64,000 bases of DNA. Source: Alteromonadaceae bacterium 2753L.S.0a.02. Its GTDB lineage: Bacteria > Pseudomonadota > Gammaproteobacteria > Pseudomonadales > Cellvibrionaceae. Below the pieces are notes generated by a model. The model saw nothing but the letters and a program-made list of their open reading frames with translations. It was not told the DNA's origin and ran no database searches. Positions within the stretch are counted from its first letter, which is position 1. Every line of letters begins with the position of its first letter. Positions 52,893 to 61,800 of this stretch are shown here, one piece after another. The stretch is from positions 3,063,001 to 3,127,000 of the forward strand of contig VISH01000002.1 in the NCBI GenBank assembly GCA_007827375.1, written 5' to 3'. Made by a program: the position numbers and the translations under genes.

Positions 52893-53297
52893 ATGCTTAA
52901 GCTATACCGGAGTTTATTAGTTATTTCCTTCGCTATTCAGGCGGTCTGGTTATTCGTTCCTGAGGGCGTGAGGTATCCACCTACTTTAGAAGACCCCTTT
53001 TCTTGGGAGATGCAATATTCGGTTTTGGGTGAATCGTTAATATATGGCGGCATTCTTTTATTTTCATTAATGTATTTTATTCTAATGGTGGGCTTATTTT
53101 TCTTTATACGATATGCTCGGCATGCGTTCTTAATTCTAGTACTAGCTTCAGGATTATTTTCTACTCTCTCAGGGCTTAGCGTTCAATATGGTTTTGAGAT
53201 TTTGGCTAATTATTATCTGACACTAATCGATGGTGTTATATTGGGAATGATATATTTTTCAAGACTGGGGCAATATTTTCAACGTGATCATCGATAA
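52893..53297 (+). CDS. Small membrane protein, candidate immunity to the Rhs tip
   Basis: The protein has 134 residues with four hydrophobic segments (LLVISFAIQAVWLFV, GGILLFSLMYFILMVGLFFFI, AFLILVLASGLFSTLSG, YYLTLIDGVILGMIYF) and a basic end. It begins 17 bp after the Rhs stop, the usual position of an immunity gene. No family was recognised. A membrane immunity protein would suggest a membrane- or periplasm-acting tip; that is inference. Confidence 0.75.
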   Translation: MLKLYRSLLVISFAIQAVWLFVPEGVRYPPTLEDPFSWEMQYSVLGESLIYGGILLFSLMYFILMVGLFFFIRYARHAFLILVLASGLFSTLSGLSVQYGFEILANYYLTLIDGVILGMIYFSRLGQYFQRDHR

Positions 53298-53568
53298 TTT
53301 TATTCTGCTTTTTAGCATGCTCGCGTCGCTACTCATATCTTCAGTCTTGCTATGGAGGCTTTGGCGCAGCTCGGAATATTTTGTTTTAAAGTTAATAATC
53401 TCTCTGGTTACATTAGTGCCTTATTTAGGCCCATTATTTTATTTTTTCGTCACAGATCGCACACCTCCTAAAAACCCTGAAGATGAGGTTCATGGAAAAG
53501 GTGACTACACAATAGCTTGGATAAATAAGCGAGAGCGTATGTTGCGTGAGATGAAAGAGAAGCAATAG
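53284..53568 (+). CDS. PLDc_N-like small membrane protein
   Basis: The protein has 94 residues from a GTG that overlaps the preceding stop by 14 bp, so the two are translationally coupled. Two hydrophobic segments (FILLFSMLASLLISSVLLW and a second ending VPYLGPLFYFFVTDR) give the PLDc_N-type pattern of short membrane anchors, followed by a charged cytosolic tail. It may be a second immunity component. Confidence 0.7.
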   Translation: MIIDNFILLFSMLASLLISSVLLWRLWRSSEYFVLKLIISLVTLVPYLGPLFYFFVTDRTPPKNPEDEVHGKGDYTIAWINKRERMLREMKEKQ

Positions 53569-53589
53569 TTTGTCCTTATTTGTTTAGAA

Positions 53590-53755
53590 GTAAGCGCCAA
53601 ACCAACCACACTCTGCAAGCTTGGCGCTAGACGCGATACGCTTAAGCCTCCTTTTACACCCGGAGGCTTTCATGTCCAAACGTCGCACTTACAACTGGCC
53701 GCAGCTCTTTACTGAATTCGAACAATCAGGCCTGTCTCAAGTTGAATTTTGCAAG
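53590..53755 (+). mobile_element. IS66-type left end, relic 1 (interrupted tnpA)
   Basis: GTAAGCGCCAA at 53590 is a typical IS66-family terminal sequence. The leader runs into an ATG at 53673 and the first codons of a tnpA-like gene (NWPQLFTEFEQSGLSQVEFCK). The reading is broken at 53756 by a second IS66-type end that begins again with GTAAGCGCC. Only the left 166 bp of this copy remain visible. Confidence 0.75.
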
Positions 53756-54285
53756 GTAAGCGCCAATCGAATCACACTCTAGCCAGACTTCAAAAGCAAA
53801 TGTAACGTAAAGGCTCCATCCAACGAGGAGTCCCCATGCCCAACAAAAAGCACAACTGGCCCCAGCTCTTTGCTGACTATGAGCAATCAGGCCTATCGCA
53901 AACAGAATTCTGTAAACAACGCGATATTAATCCCAAGTACTTCAGCTTGAAGCTTTCCAAGCGCAGAGCCTCTGAGGGCAGCCCTTTCGCGAAAGCGATT
54001 GTACTACCTGAGGTAGAACACACCAATTGCCTGGTTTTACAAATCGGCCACTGTAATATTCTCTGCCCCAGCACCATGCCGATTCCTTCATTCGTTGCCC
54101 TGGTAAAAGCCTTGGCATGATTCAGTGGCCTGATTCCATTCCCATTTACCTGCATCGCGACCCCGTCGATTTCCGCAAGGCCATCAACGGGCTGGCAGTG
54201 ATTGTGAGTGATTCCATGGCACTGGATGTGTACAGTTCGGCACTGTTCGTGTTCTGCAATAAAAACCGCTCACAACTCAAGGCAG
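53756..54285 (+). mobile_element. IS66-type element, relic 2 (tnpA intact, tnpB truncated)
   Basis: GTAAGCGCCAA at 53756 starts a second left end, inserted in the tnpA of relic 1. It carries tnpA and the first part of tnpB, then homology to IS66 stops near 54282 where REP-like repeats begin. The transposase gene tnpC and the right end are missing, so the element cannot move by itself. Confidence 0.8.
53836..54120 (+). CDS. tnpA: IS66 family accessory protein TnpA
   Basis: The protein has 94 residues. The helix-turn-helix-like N-terminus (WPQLFADYEQSGLSQTEFCKQRDINPKYFS is the family pattern, shown here only as key part LSQTEFCKQRDIN) and the C-terminal FVALVKALA match IS66 TnpA proteins. It overlaps tnpB by 4 nt (ATGA). 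It is the one intact gene of relic 2. Confidence 0.8.
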   Translation: MPNKKHNWPQLFADYEQSGLSQTEFCKQRDINPKYFSLKLSKRRASEGSPFAKAIVLPEVEHTNCLVLQIGHCNILCPSTMPIPSFVALVKALA

Positions 54286-54314
54286 GCAATCAAAGGGACA
54301 GGCACCCCAATTAA
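54117..54314 (+). pseudogene. tnpB: IS66 family TnpB, truncated
   Basis: The N-terminal part is typical for IS66 Orf2/TnpB (IYLHRDPVDFRKAINGLA, ALFVFCNKNRSQLK), which is normally about 110-120 residues. Here IS66-like sequence ends after about residue 55 and the frame runs on into repeat DNA (GNQRDRHPN) to a stop. It is a 3'-truncated gene. Confidence 0.8.
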
Positions 54315-54475
54315 AATAATGGAAGCCTTGGTAAGAGGGTGACGAGGAAGGGTGACGAGGACAGGCACTCCTTAACAATCAGGGGCACAGGCACCCCGGT
54401 CGGCACCCCAGTCCTAGAATTAGAGACAATCAAAGGGGACAGATAACAATCACGGGGACAGACACCCCAGTCGGC
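54286..54475. repeat. Cluster of REP-like GGGGACAGGCACCCC elements
   Basis: Several degenerate copies of a GGG(G)ACAGGCACCCC motif occur here: near 54293, 54357, 54382, 54400, 54434 and 54453, with AGTCGGCACC and two GGGTGACGAGGA units between. The motif is typical of repetitive extragenic elements mobilised by Y1 (RAYT) transposases in many gammaproteobacteria. No RAYT gene is in the window. Confidence 0.65.
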
Positions 54476-54546
54476 ACCAGCGTGGGCAAAAGGCGCTGCT
54501 TCAAGTGCTGCATTAGCTCCTGCTGCCGCTCAAATTGGAGGCGATG

Positions 54547-55017
54547 ATGACTGCAGTTGTTGAAAATGGAGAAAGGCTTCTACTTTTTGATATGCGGCAA
54601 GAAAAAGTATATGCGATAGTTGGTCAGGCTCTAAGTTTATCTCAATCAACTAAGGCATGCCTACGAGACACAATTGGGTCACTGCTTTTATCGGAGACTG
54701 GGAAAGCATACAAAATAATCCACATAGAAAGAGTGTGCTATTTTGGTGATGGCCTCTTAAAAAAAATCGTCAGTTTCTTGGCTGGTGCCTACAGCATAAA
54801 AGTTGAGATGGAGGAAATTGATATAAACTTTGAAGCCATCAGAAGAATGGTGGTTCAATATTTCGAGAAAGACGTCGACAGTAGTAATCCAACTTTCTAC
54901 TATTTAAGTGAAAGAAAAGCAGAGATCGTAAGCGAGCTTAGTAGTGCATCCTCTATACAAGATCTTCTTGCGGTTTTAGAGGTTCCACCTATTGAGGATT
55001 GTATGGATTCGATTTGA
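54547..55017 (+). CDS. Orphan AT-rich ORF between IS66 fragments
   Basis: The protein has 156 residues. The ATG at 54547 has GGAGG at 54537-54541 with good spacing, so I prefer it to the upstream TTG and the ATG at 54544. Strands LLLFDMRQEKVYAIV and YKIIHIERVCYF precede helices rich in Glu and Ser (EIVSELSSASSIQDLLAVLE). No family was recognised. Its position between IS66 and REP debris behind the Rhs gene is compatible with a displaced immunity gene, which is inference only. Confidence 0.55.
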   Translation: MTAVVENGERLLLFDMRQEKVYAIVGQALSLSQSTKACLRDTIGSLLLSETGKAYKIIHIERVCYFGDGLLKKIVSFLAGAYSIKVEMEEIDINFEAIRRMVVQYFEKDVDSSNPTFYYLSERKAEIVSELSSASSIQDLLAVLEVPPIEDCMDSI

Positions 55018-55050
55018 GTACAAACTAAACAATTAGAAATCAGAGGGGCA

Positions 55051-55216
55051 GGGCAGCTCTTTCACGAAAGTGGTAACGCAACCTAAGGTCGAGCATGCTT
55101 TCATGCCTGGTTTTACAAATCGGCCATTGCAAAATTGTTTGCCCTGCTACCATGCCGATTGCTTCATTCGTTGCTCATGTGAAAGCGTTGGCATGATTCA
55201 GCGGCCTGATTCTGCG
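55051..55216 (+). mobile_element. Degenerate second copy of IS66 tnpA 3' end / tnpB start
   Basis: GGGCAGCTCTTTCACGAAAG at 55051 and the following 165 bp match, with many substitutions, the segment 53977-54140 of relic 2 (shared blocks include CCTGGTTTTACAAATCGGCC and GGCATGATTCAG). The frame is broken. With the better copy on its left it brackets the orphan ORF at 54547-55017. Confidence 0.75.
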
Positions 55217-56224
55217 TCGATTGGGACAGGCGCTGAAGCCAGGGCGCTGAAGCCAAGCCACTATGTGGGGACATATATGGACGCCCCATAAAAATCAAGA
55301 AAAATGCGCCTTTCCCAACTAAAAATCATTGGGTTAAACGACTTTCTTCAAAATGTACCGCCCTGATTAACCGTTTTTTTAAATGTAAATCGGTGGCAAA
55401 TACTGATATATATCCGGCGTCTATCGAGGGCGGTGTTTTTGACCACCGCGCCCAAATGAGAATGGCTATGGCAGCTAAAAGTGACTCTGATTTAACCTCA
55501 TCCATTGCCGACAAGCCGATTGCCGATTCGAAGAAGCCCGTTAATTCCGTCTTTACCTCCAATATTATAGAGCACCACAAACCGATTAACCTTTGTGGGT
55601 TCCTTTGGGAGAGCGTTACAGGAACAGGCAGTGAAGCCTTCTCGTCCTACTAAGGCCATCACAATTGTGTAATACCTTGTAATAGTTATACACACCAAGT
55701 GCCGTTCAAAATACATGTATAGGGATCATTCATTACCGATATGCCACCCTAAACCGTTCTATCATCTACTTTTATTAAATTTTATGTACTTGTTTCTATT
55801 TGTTGCCTGGCTTTAATTTCAGCGTTGCATACCCAGCTTTAATCTGCGAAACAATGTGGTCATGCCTTACATTTGACAACAATTGAAATCGCACTACACC
55901 CTTTCCCCCATTTTCACTGTCCGACTCACCTTGGCCCTGCTGACCCAAAGGCCTCCCCTACCAGGTCAAATTGTAGTGGACTTTTCGGTAGGCCCCTGCC
56001 ATATCTTCATTACGCGGATAGCTTACAATTATTGAGTGCTAATGGTTTCACTGAGATTAATTTTTGGGTTTGGGATTATCGTCTAACGATTGCTCTTCTA
56101 TCATTTTGCGTTGGGACTTAAGCAAATTCATCCTATTCAATGTAGCGCAATTCGTGGGCGGTGCCCACGCTACAATGGCGTGGTGATTGAATAAAAATGA
56201 CATGAATTGGCGAATTTAGTCTGC
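55217..56224. other. 1-kb region without a supportable gene
   Basis: Short frames overlap on both strands around 55326-55653, neither with a recognisable product or good start. No terminal repeat, integrase or tRNA was found. The region closes the accessory island on the right, and the following gene has ordinary composition. Confidence 0.4.
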
Positions 56225-57934
56225 TCAGTTCGGCTGTAAGCCCAGCGTCTGCCAGTCACTCCCGGGCAGAATTCTTACATCATCGCTAAACACGGGTCGC
56301 GCTGTCCAAATCTCCGGGTTTTGCGGCGGTACTGTTCCGCCAGGGCATGGATTTTGTTGGCACTTGTAAGGCAAGCCAAGGTGCATAACAATCGTATCCA
56401 AGGGGTAAGCTACCGGCTGATTATCACCACGCGTTTCAATAGCAGCCCACATTTCAAGATCCAGGTAATTGAAATTATCCGGCAAGCCGCTGTTAACAAA
56501 TTGCAAGTTTGTTGCGGCATCATTTTGATTATCGCTGCTGCTTACGTTGCCACTCACACCGTTGTTGCCAATAAGATTGCTGAAATTTTCCGGGCCCTGC
56601 CAGGTATTTTTTTCAAGCACCAACGGTGTTGTGGTATTCACTACGCGGAGTAAGTGATTGTAGGGCGTTGCCTCGTAGACCTGATCGCGATCGAAACGAT
56701 AATTGGCAAACACATTATTTTCAAAACGGTATGTCATATTGGGAAGTACCACATTATTGATGTACATACCGAGGTTGCGAATGCCGGTGAAGTAATTATT
56801 CGTGAATGTGGCCCCCTGGTTTTCACTGCCAGCGTCTCCGGCTATGTCCTGCGCGAAGAATGAAATCATTGAGCCTGCGGAACCGATAAAGATATTATTG
56901 CTGACCTCAAGGTAGCCTTCGCGTAAACCGATTTGAAAATTATTATCCTGCCAGGCTTGAAACGCCGCACGCCAATCGATTGCGGCCGGGCCAAATACAT
57001 TGTTGTGCACACGTGTATGACCGGCGAGTTGACCCAGTTGAATGGCCTCGGTGCCGGTTCTTAAAATCCGGTTATTGTAAATTTGCCAGTCGCGAATTTG
57101 GTGCTGTGGCTGCGCTTGGGTACTGCCAATATAGAGCCCTTCGCTTCCGGTATCGTGAATATAATTATCGTGCAACTTCACGTTGCTCATGTGCGCTTCG
57201 CCAGCGTCGTCGGTTTTTAAAGACATCCCAGCAAATCCCACTTCTTTAATTTCGATAAATTCTATTTCGAAATCCGTGGCGCCACTCACACCCAAACCGG
57301 AAACACTGTCTCTCACAAAATCATCGTCGACCATAAGGCCGTAAGTGTCCTGAGAATGGGCAAATCTGCCACCGCGATGACCGGGGAAGTCGGAATGACC
57401 GGTTCCACTTTCAGGGTCGTAGCGGCCAGTAAGAATCCAGTTGCTACCACCGCTTAACACGAATAAATAGTAGTGATCCAGCCCGCCTACCCGCACTTGA
57501 CCATTAATATTTGTAATTACCAGCGGCTTGTCAGACGTTCGCTCTGGCAGATTACCGAGTCGAATAAATTTGTAGTGCCCGGCTGGGATATACAAGCGAT
57601 CCAATGTTTGCCAGTTAACTTCAGGAAAACTGGCCTGTACATCCATTAAATAGAGACCACCTGAGGCGGATGGCCCAGGTAGGGTGAAAGTTTCTTGAGG
57701 TGTTCCGAAACGACCATTCTCGACGGGCCAAACCAAAGGGTCAGCGGTGGGTTCCGGCGTTGCCTCATCGCTCGGTAAAACTGTTGGCTCCAGAGTGGGT
57801 ATGGCTGTTGGATCTGGCTCAGGCGTGGCCGTGGGTTGATTTCCCATGGGGCTATTGCCATCACTTCCTGTGCCGCCGCCGCCGCAAGCACTGAGCAACA
57901 GCACCCCAATTAAAACACACCATAGGCACCGCAT
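56225..57934 (-). CDS. Right-handed parallel beta-helix lipoprotein
   Basis: The protein has 569 residues. The ATG at 57934 starts a lipoprotein signal (VLIGVLLLSACGGGG); a longer frame to 57988 is less likely. A Pro/Thr/Glu linker (about 30-75) precedes a beta-helix region with NNYFTGI, NNVFGPA, NNRILRTGTEA, DNYIHDTGSEGLYIGS and similar repeats, as in NosD or polysaccharide-lyase-like folds. A cysteine-containing region (YKCQQNPCPGG) ends the protein. It is probably a surface carbohydrate-binding or lyase protein. No catalytic residues could be assigned. Confidence 0.85.
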   Translation of the reverse strand: MRCLWCVLIGVLLLSACGGGGTGSDGNSPMGNQPTATPEPDPTAIPTLEPTVLPSDEATPEPTADPLVWPVENGRFGTPQETFTLPGPSASGGLYLMDVQASFPEVNWQTLDRLYIPAGHYKFIRLGNLPERTSDKPLVITNINGQVRVGGLDHYYLFVLSGGSNWILTGRYDPESGTGHSDFPGHRGGRFAHSQDTYGLMVDDDFVRDSVSGLGVSGATDFEIEFIEIKEVGFAGMSLKTDDAGEAHMSNVKLHDNYIHDTGSEGLYIGSTQAQPQHQIRDWQIYNNRILRTGTEAIQLGQLAGHTRVHNNVFGPAAIDWRAAFQAWQDNNFQIGLREGYLEVSNNIFIGSAGSMISFFAQDIAGDAGSENQGATFTNNYFTGIRNLGMYINNVVLPNMTYRFENNVFANYRFDRDQVYEATPYNHLLRVVNTTTPLVLEKNTWQGPENFSNLIGNNGVSGNVSSSDNQNDAATNLQFVNSGLPDNFNYLDLEMWAAIETRGDNQPVAYPLDTIVMHLGLPYKCQQNPCPGGTVPPQNPEIWTARPVFSDDVRILPGSDWQTLGLQPN

Positions 57935-58100
57935 ATTTGTTCCCCAACTGGTTTCTTCGATATCCGGTAGCCTTATCCAAACTCTCATCGAAGTCGGTGA
58001 TCGATGTTTAATTTTGCAAAATTAAGCCTGCTGTATACGCACTGAATATACATTTATTGATATCGATTATGGTCACGACAACACTTTGACGGAGCGCCCA

Positions 58101-58628
58101 CTAATCGAATTTCATATTAACAAAATGCCGAATATCCGACTTTTTAGGGTGTACCTCCAGCCACTCTTTGAATTCCCGCGCGCGCGAAAAATCCTGTTCG
58201 CCCAAGAGCGTTTCGAAGTGCGTATACAGGCTGGCTTTTTCCTTTTGTTTACGCAGGTTACGCTGCCAGGCTTCGGTAAACACGGATGATAATTTGTCGT
58301 GCAATTTGAGTGTTTTAATCAGGTTCCACTCACCCGCGTCCAACCAGACTTCATCGCAATGCGCACACAATTCGATACGATTATTTGTGGCGGTATCTAT
58401 ACGGTACTTGGTCATCATACGGTTACACTTCGGGCAATTTTTAGCACCCTCGGGTTCCTGGGCCAATTCAGTAGAGGCTGCACTGACATGTTCATTATGG
58501 TCTGCCCAATATCGATAGTTCATTAAAGGTAACAGAGAACCATGACATTGCGGACAGGTCGCCGCTAAAAGACCATGCTCCAATTCCATCGGTTCTAAAT
58601 CGGCATTTTTACAGCTACAGCATTTCAT
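58101..58628 (-). CDS. zf-TFIIB domain protein
   Basis: The protein has 175 residues with two Cys-x2-Cys pairs at the N-terminus (CCSCK, CPQC), then the zf-TFIIB module CPKCNRMMTKYRI...IELCAHCDEVWLDAGEW. The remaining part is charged and helical (KTLKLHDKL onward). It is the third gene of the ATPase operon, 15 bp behind the TerB-like gene. Zinc binding is expected; role unknown. Confidence 0.85.
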   Translation of the reverse strand: MKCCSCKNADLEPMELEHGLLAATCPQCHGSLLPLMNYRYWADHNEHVSAASTELAQEPEGAKNCPKCNRMMTKYRIDTATNNRIELCAHCDEVWLDAGEWNLIKTLKLHDKLSSVFTEAWQRNLRKQKEKASLYTHFETLLGEQDFSRAREFKEWLEVHPKKSDIRHFVNMKFD

Positions 58629-58643
58629 AGCACACCTCCATAA

Positions 58644-58874
58644 TTAGATGACCTTTTCCACTTCTTCCATAGCTTGCAACAATTCTTTATCAATCTCCTC
58701 TTCACGCACCTTGGCCATAATTGCAGCGAGTACGCGCTTTTCATTGTCATCAATATTGCCGTCACGTTTTGCAATAGCCAGTAGTTCGCGTAGCTCATCG
58801 GCATCGAGGCGACCATCGTTGGCAAAGCAATTAATCGAGCGAAAACTCAGTTCCAGATAATCTCGTGATTCCAT
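58644..58874 (-). CDS. Small TerB/EF-hand-like protein
   Basis: The protein has 76 residues. Two repeats, NDGRLDADELREL and RDGNIDDNEKRVL, resemble EF-hand or TerB-type acidic loops (DG-x-[LI]-D-x2-E). It is all helical and without signal or membrane segment. It lies 13 bp behind the giant ATPase gene and 15 bp before the zf-TFIIB gene, so all three are likely co-transcribed. Function unknown; metal or partner binding is inferred. Confidence 0.75.
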   Translation of the reverse strand: MESRDYLELSFRSINCFANDGRLDADELRELLAIAKRDGNIDDNEKRVLAAIMAKVREEEIDKELLQAMEEVEKVI

Positions 58875-58887
58875 GTTAATATCTCCG

Positions 58888-61800
58888 TTAAATTTTATTT
58901 TTAAGAGCCAGTTTTTCCAGCTCCCGCAGTTGACCGGAAACCTCAGTCATTTTGTCGTGGGTACGCAGATCGATTTCGAGCTTCTTATCCATACTGCGCA
59001 CCAATGGGAATATGCTATTTTCAATGGTATCGGCCAATACTCGTAACAACTGATCGATACCAGGAACCGGCTGATTGACCACCTCCACTTTAGGCGGCGT
59101 TTGTTGTTGTGATTTTTCAGCGAAACCCTGCAAGCTCTCTCCAAACTTGGTTAGTGCCACGCGTAAAAGCTTGAGGTTTTTATCTGTGTGTGAATCCTGC
59201 GCTTTTGCGGCATTCGCGGAGTCGCGTTGTTCTGCAAAGTTGGCGATATCGCGTACTCCCGAAACCAAATCCACCAATTGTGCCACCACCTTGGTGCCGG
59301 TATCGGTATCATCACCTCCCATGGCTTTGTTACGCATAAAGTCTGCTTTTATCTGTTGCCACCTTGATTGCTGTTCATCGGTCATATTGCCACGCAGCTC
59401 CGCCAGCTTCAGCAGGTTTTCTTCGGCACCGCCGGTAAGCAATTGGGCTTCACCCAGATAATGATCTTCAATTAATTGCATTAATTCTTTTTGATTCATT
59501 ACCGCCGATATTTTTTCACCCATTTTATTCATATTGCGATAACTGCCCTGCAATTTGAACGGAGGCTCGGTGCGATATTTATCGGCTTGTGCGGCAGAAA
59601 TAATGTATTGCTGATTTATTTTCAGTACCACATCGCGAATCACAAACAGCTTTTTGAGCACGTCGGTGATTTCGTTGATTTCGGCTCCACTGTACTGATG
59701 CGTTAAATCGGTAGTCGCAACATCCTTACCCAAGGCCAGATCAATAAGCAGATAAACATCCTTGATGTCGCGCGTTGCCAAGGGGGCCAGCACCGGATTT
59801 GAGGTGAGTGAGTTTTCGATATAGCTCAGTGCAAACTGCTCGTCCATGCCACCGAGAATGTCACCCAGGTTATAAATATCAGCCCGGTTGGCCAACATAT
59901 CGGGAATTTTGAAGACTTCACCCGATTCCGTGTACGGGTTACCCGCCATCACCACGCAGAATTTTTTACCGCGCATGTCGTAAGTGCGGGTGCGCCCCTT
60001 CCAAACACCTTCGATACGTCGGGTTCCGTCACACAGTGATATAAATTTTTGCAGAAATTCAGGATGGGTGTGTTGGATATCATCCAGATAAAGCATGACG
60101 TTGCTACCCATTTCCAAAGCAAGATTAAGTTTATGCAGTTCCTGCCTTGCAGTGGCGTTAGGTGCCTGGGCTGGGTCGAGCGACAGCACCTCGTGCCCCA
60201 ACGATGGGCAATTAATTTTCATAAAAATCAAGCCCAGGCGACTGGCAACATATTCCATTAAAGTGGTTTTACCGTAACCGGGGGGCGAGATCATCATCAA
60301 CAAGCCCATCAAATCGGTGCGTTTGTTCTCGCCAACCGTGCCCATTTGTTTCGCGAGATTATCGCCAATAATCGGCAAATAGGCTTCATTAATTAAACGG
60401 TTTCTAACAAACGAGCTGAGGGGGCGCGGTTTGAACTCTTCGAGTCTGAGTGATTCGCGCTCGCGGGCGGCAATTTGCTGACGAATTTCGAGGTATTCCA
60501 AATACCCCTTCACAAAGACATTACGATGGTGATCCAGTCGAAGGAAAAATTCATCAACTGCAAGTTGCAATGTGCGGTTAGCAATACGCTTGTGATCGCC
60601 CATTAAGCCAGACACACTCAGTTCCAAATCGGACTCGGTAAATCGTCGGTCGATTCTCTCATCGGCGTTGATCAGCGCCGCAGCTTCAGGAACATAACGC
60701 TCTAATCCGGTGAGCTGTTTTTCTCGTACCAAAGCCGTTAACCAGGCGCACGAGAGATTCCAGCGCTCGGCCGGCCAGCCCATCATCTTTTCTAATGCAA
60801 TCTGAAATCGTCGCCAACTGTCATCATCCAGATACCGCTTCAGCGCTTCCGCGAGTTGTTGCGCGTATTTACTGCCTATAAAGGCCGTGCGCTCGCGGCT
60901 GAGTTCGTTTACCAGATAATCTGCTGCACGTCTTACTTCAAAAGGTGTTGCCGCAATAGGATGCAGCGATAGAAATTCCTCCATAGCAGCAAGTACTTCG
61001 GCAACCAACAATTCATGGGCTTCGCTGCTGGTAAAATGATGACGCATCTCACCGGCAGATTGGGCGCGCTCTGTCCAGGTTTCGTAGGTGAGGCGTTTGG
61101 ATTTTAATTCATCGGATATTCGCTGAATATTGGCCCAAAATACCTGCGCCAGGCCGCGACTCTTTGGATCGAAAATCAACAAGTCTGCCGATTCCATGGC
61201 CGGTAAAAGTTGCTGAAGTATTTTCAGCGCATCGAAATCGTGTATGCCTTTTTCGTAGCCCTCCTTGTAGCGCGGTGTTGCATAATCCCGTACCAGCTTT
61301 TGTAAAGCGTTTTCATCCAGGAGTGCATGCTGCAACACTTCTGTACTCAAATCATCTTCATTGCGCTGCGCACTGCGAATAATATTGGCCGCGAGATACT
61401 CTGCGCGATAGACCTGCTCACTTTCGGATTCCAGAGTAAGCTGCCAATAGGGTTTTAAGGTTTCCAGTTTCGGGTCTTCAATTTGTTCGAAGAAATCGGT
61501 ACCTGTGAGATGAATATTCAGTTGTTCACCACGCGGCAAGATGGTTAGGTCGAGTTCCTGTGTATTAACGCTGAACCTGTGTCTCGGTCCAAGCTTGATA
61601 ACACTGCCACCACCTTCGTAAATATCGGTTTTATCCCGCAATACCCGCAACGCCTGTTCTTTGGCGGCTTTAAACTTAGCTTCGATATCGTCGACTTTAA
61701 CCGCGGCGTTTAAGTCACGCAATTGCCCGACAAACTCGCGCACTTTGTGCACCAGAGGGTCGGAAGCGAAATAGGTATTTAATTTATCGGCTTCGGTAAA

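Noticed and set aside
55326..55653. Overlapping frames of 84 and 86 codons on opposite strands
   Set aside because: Neither has a recognisable product or a convincing start, and they exclude each other.
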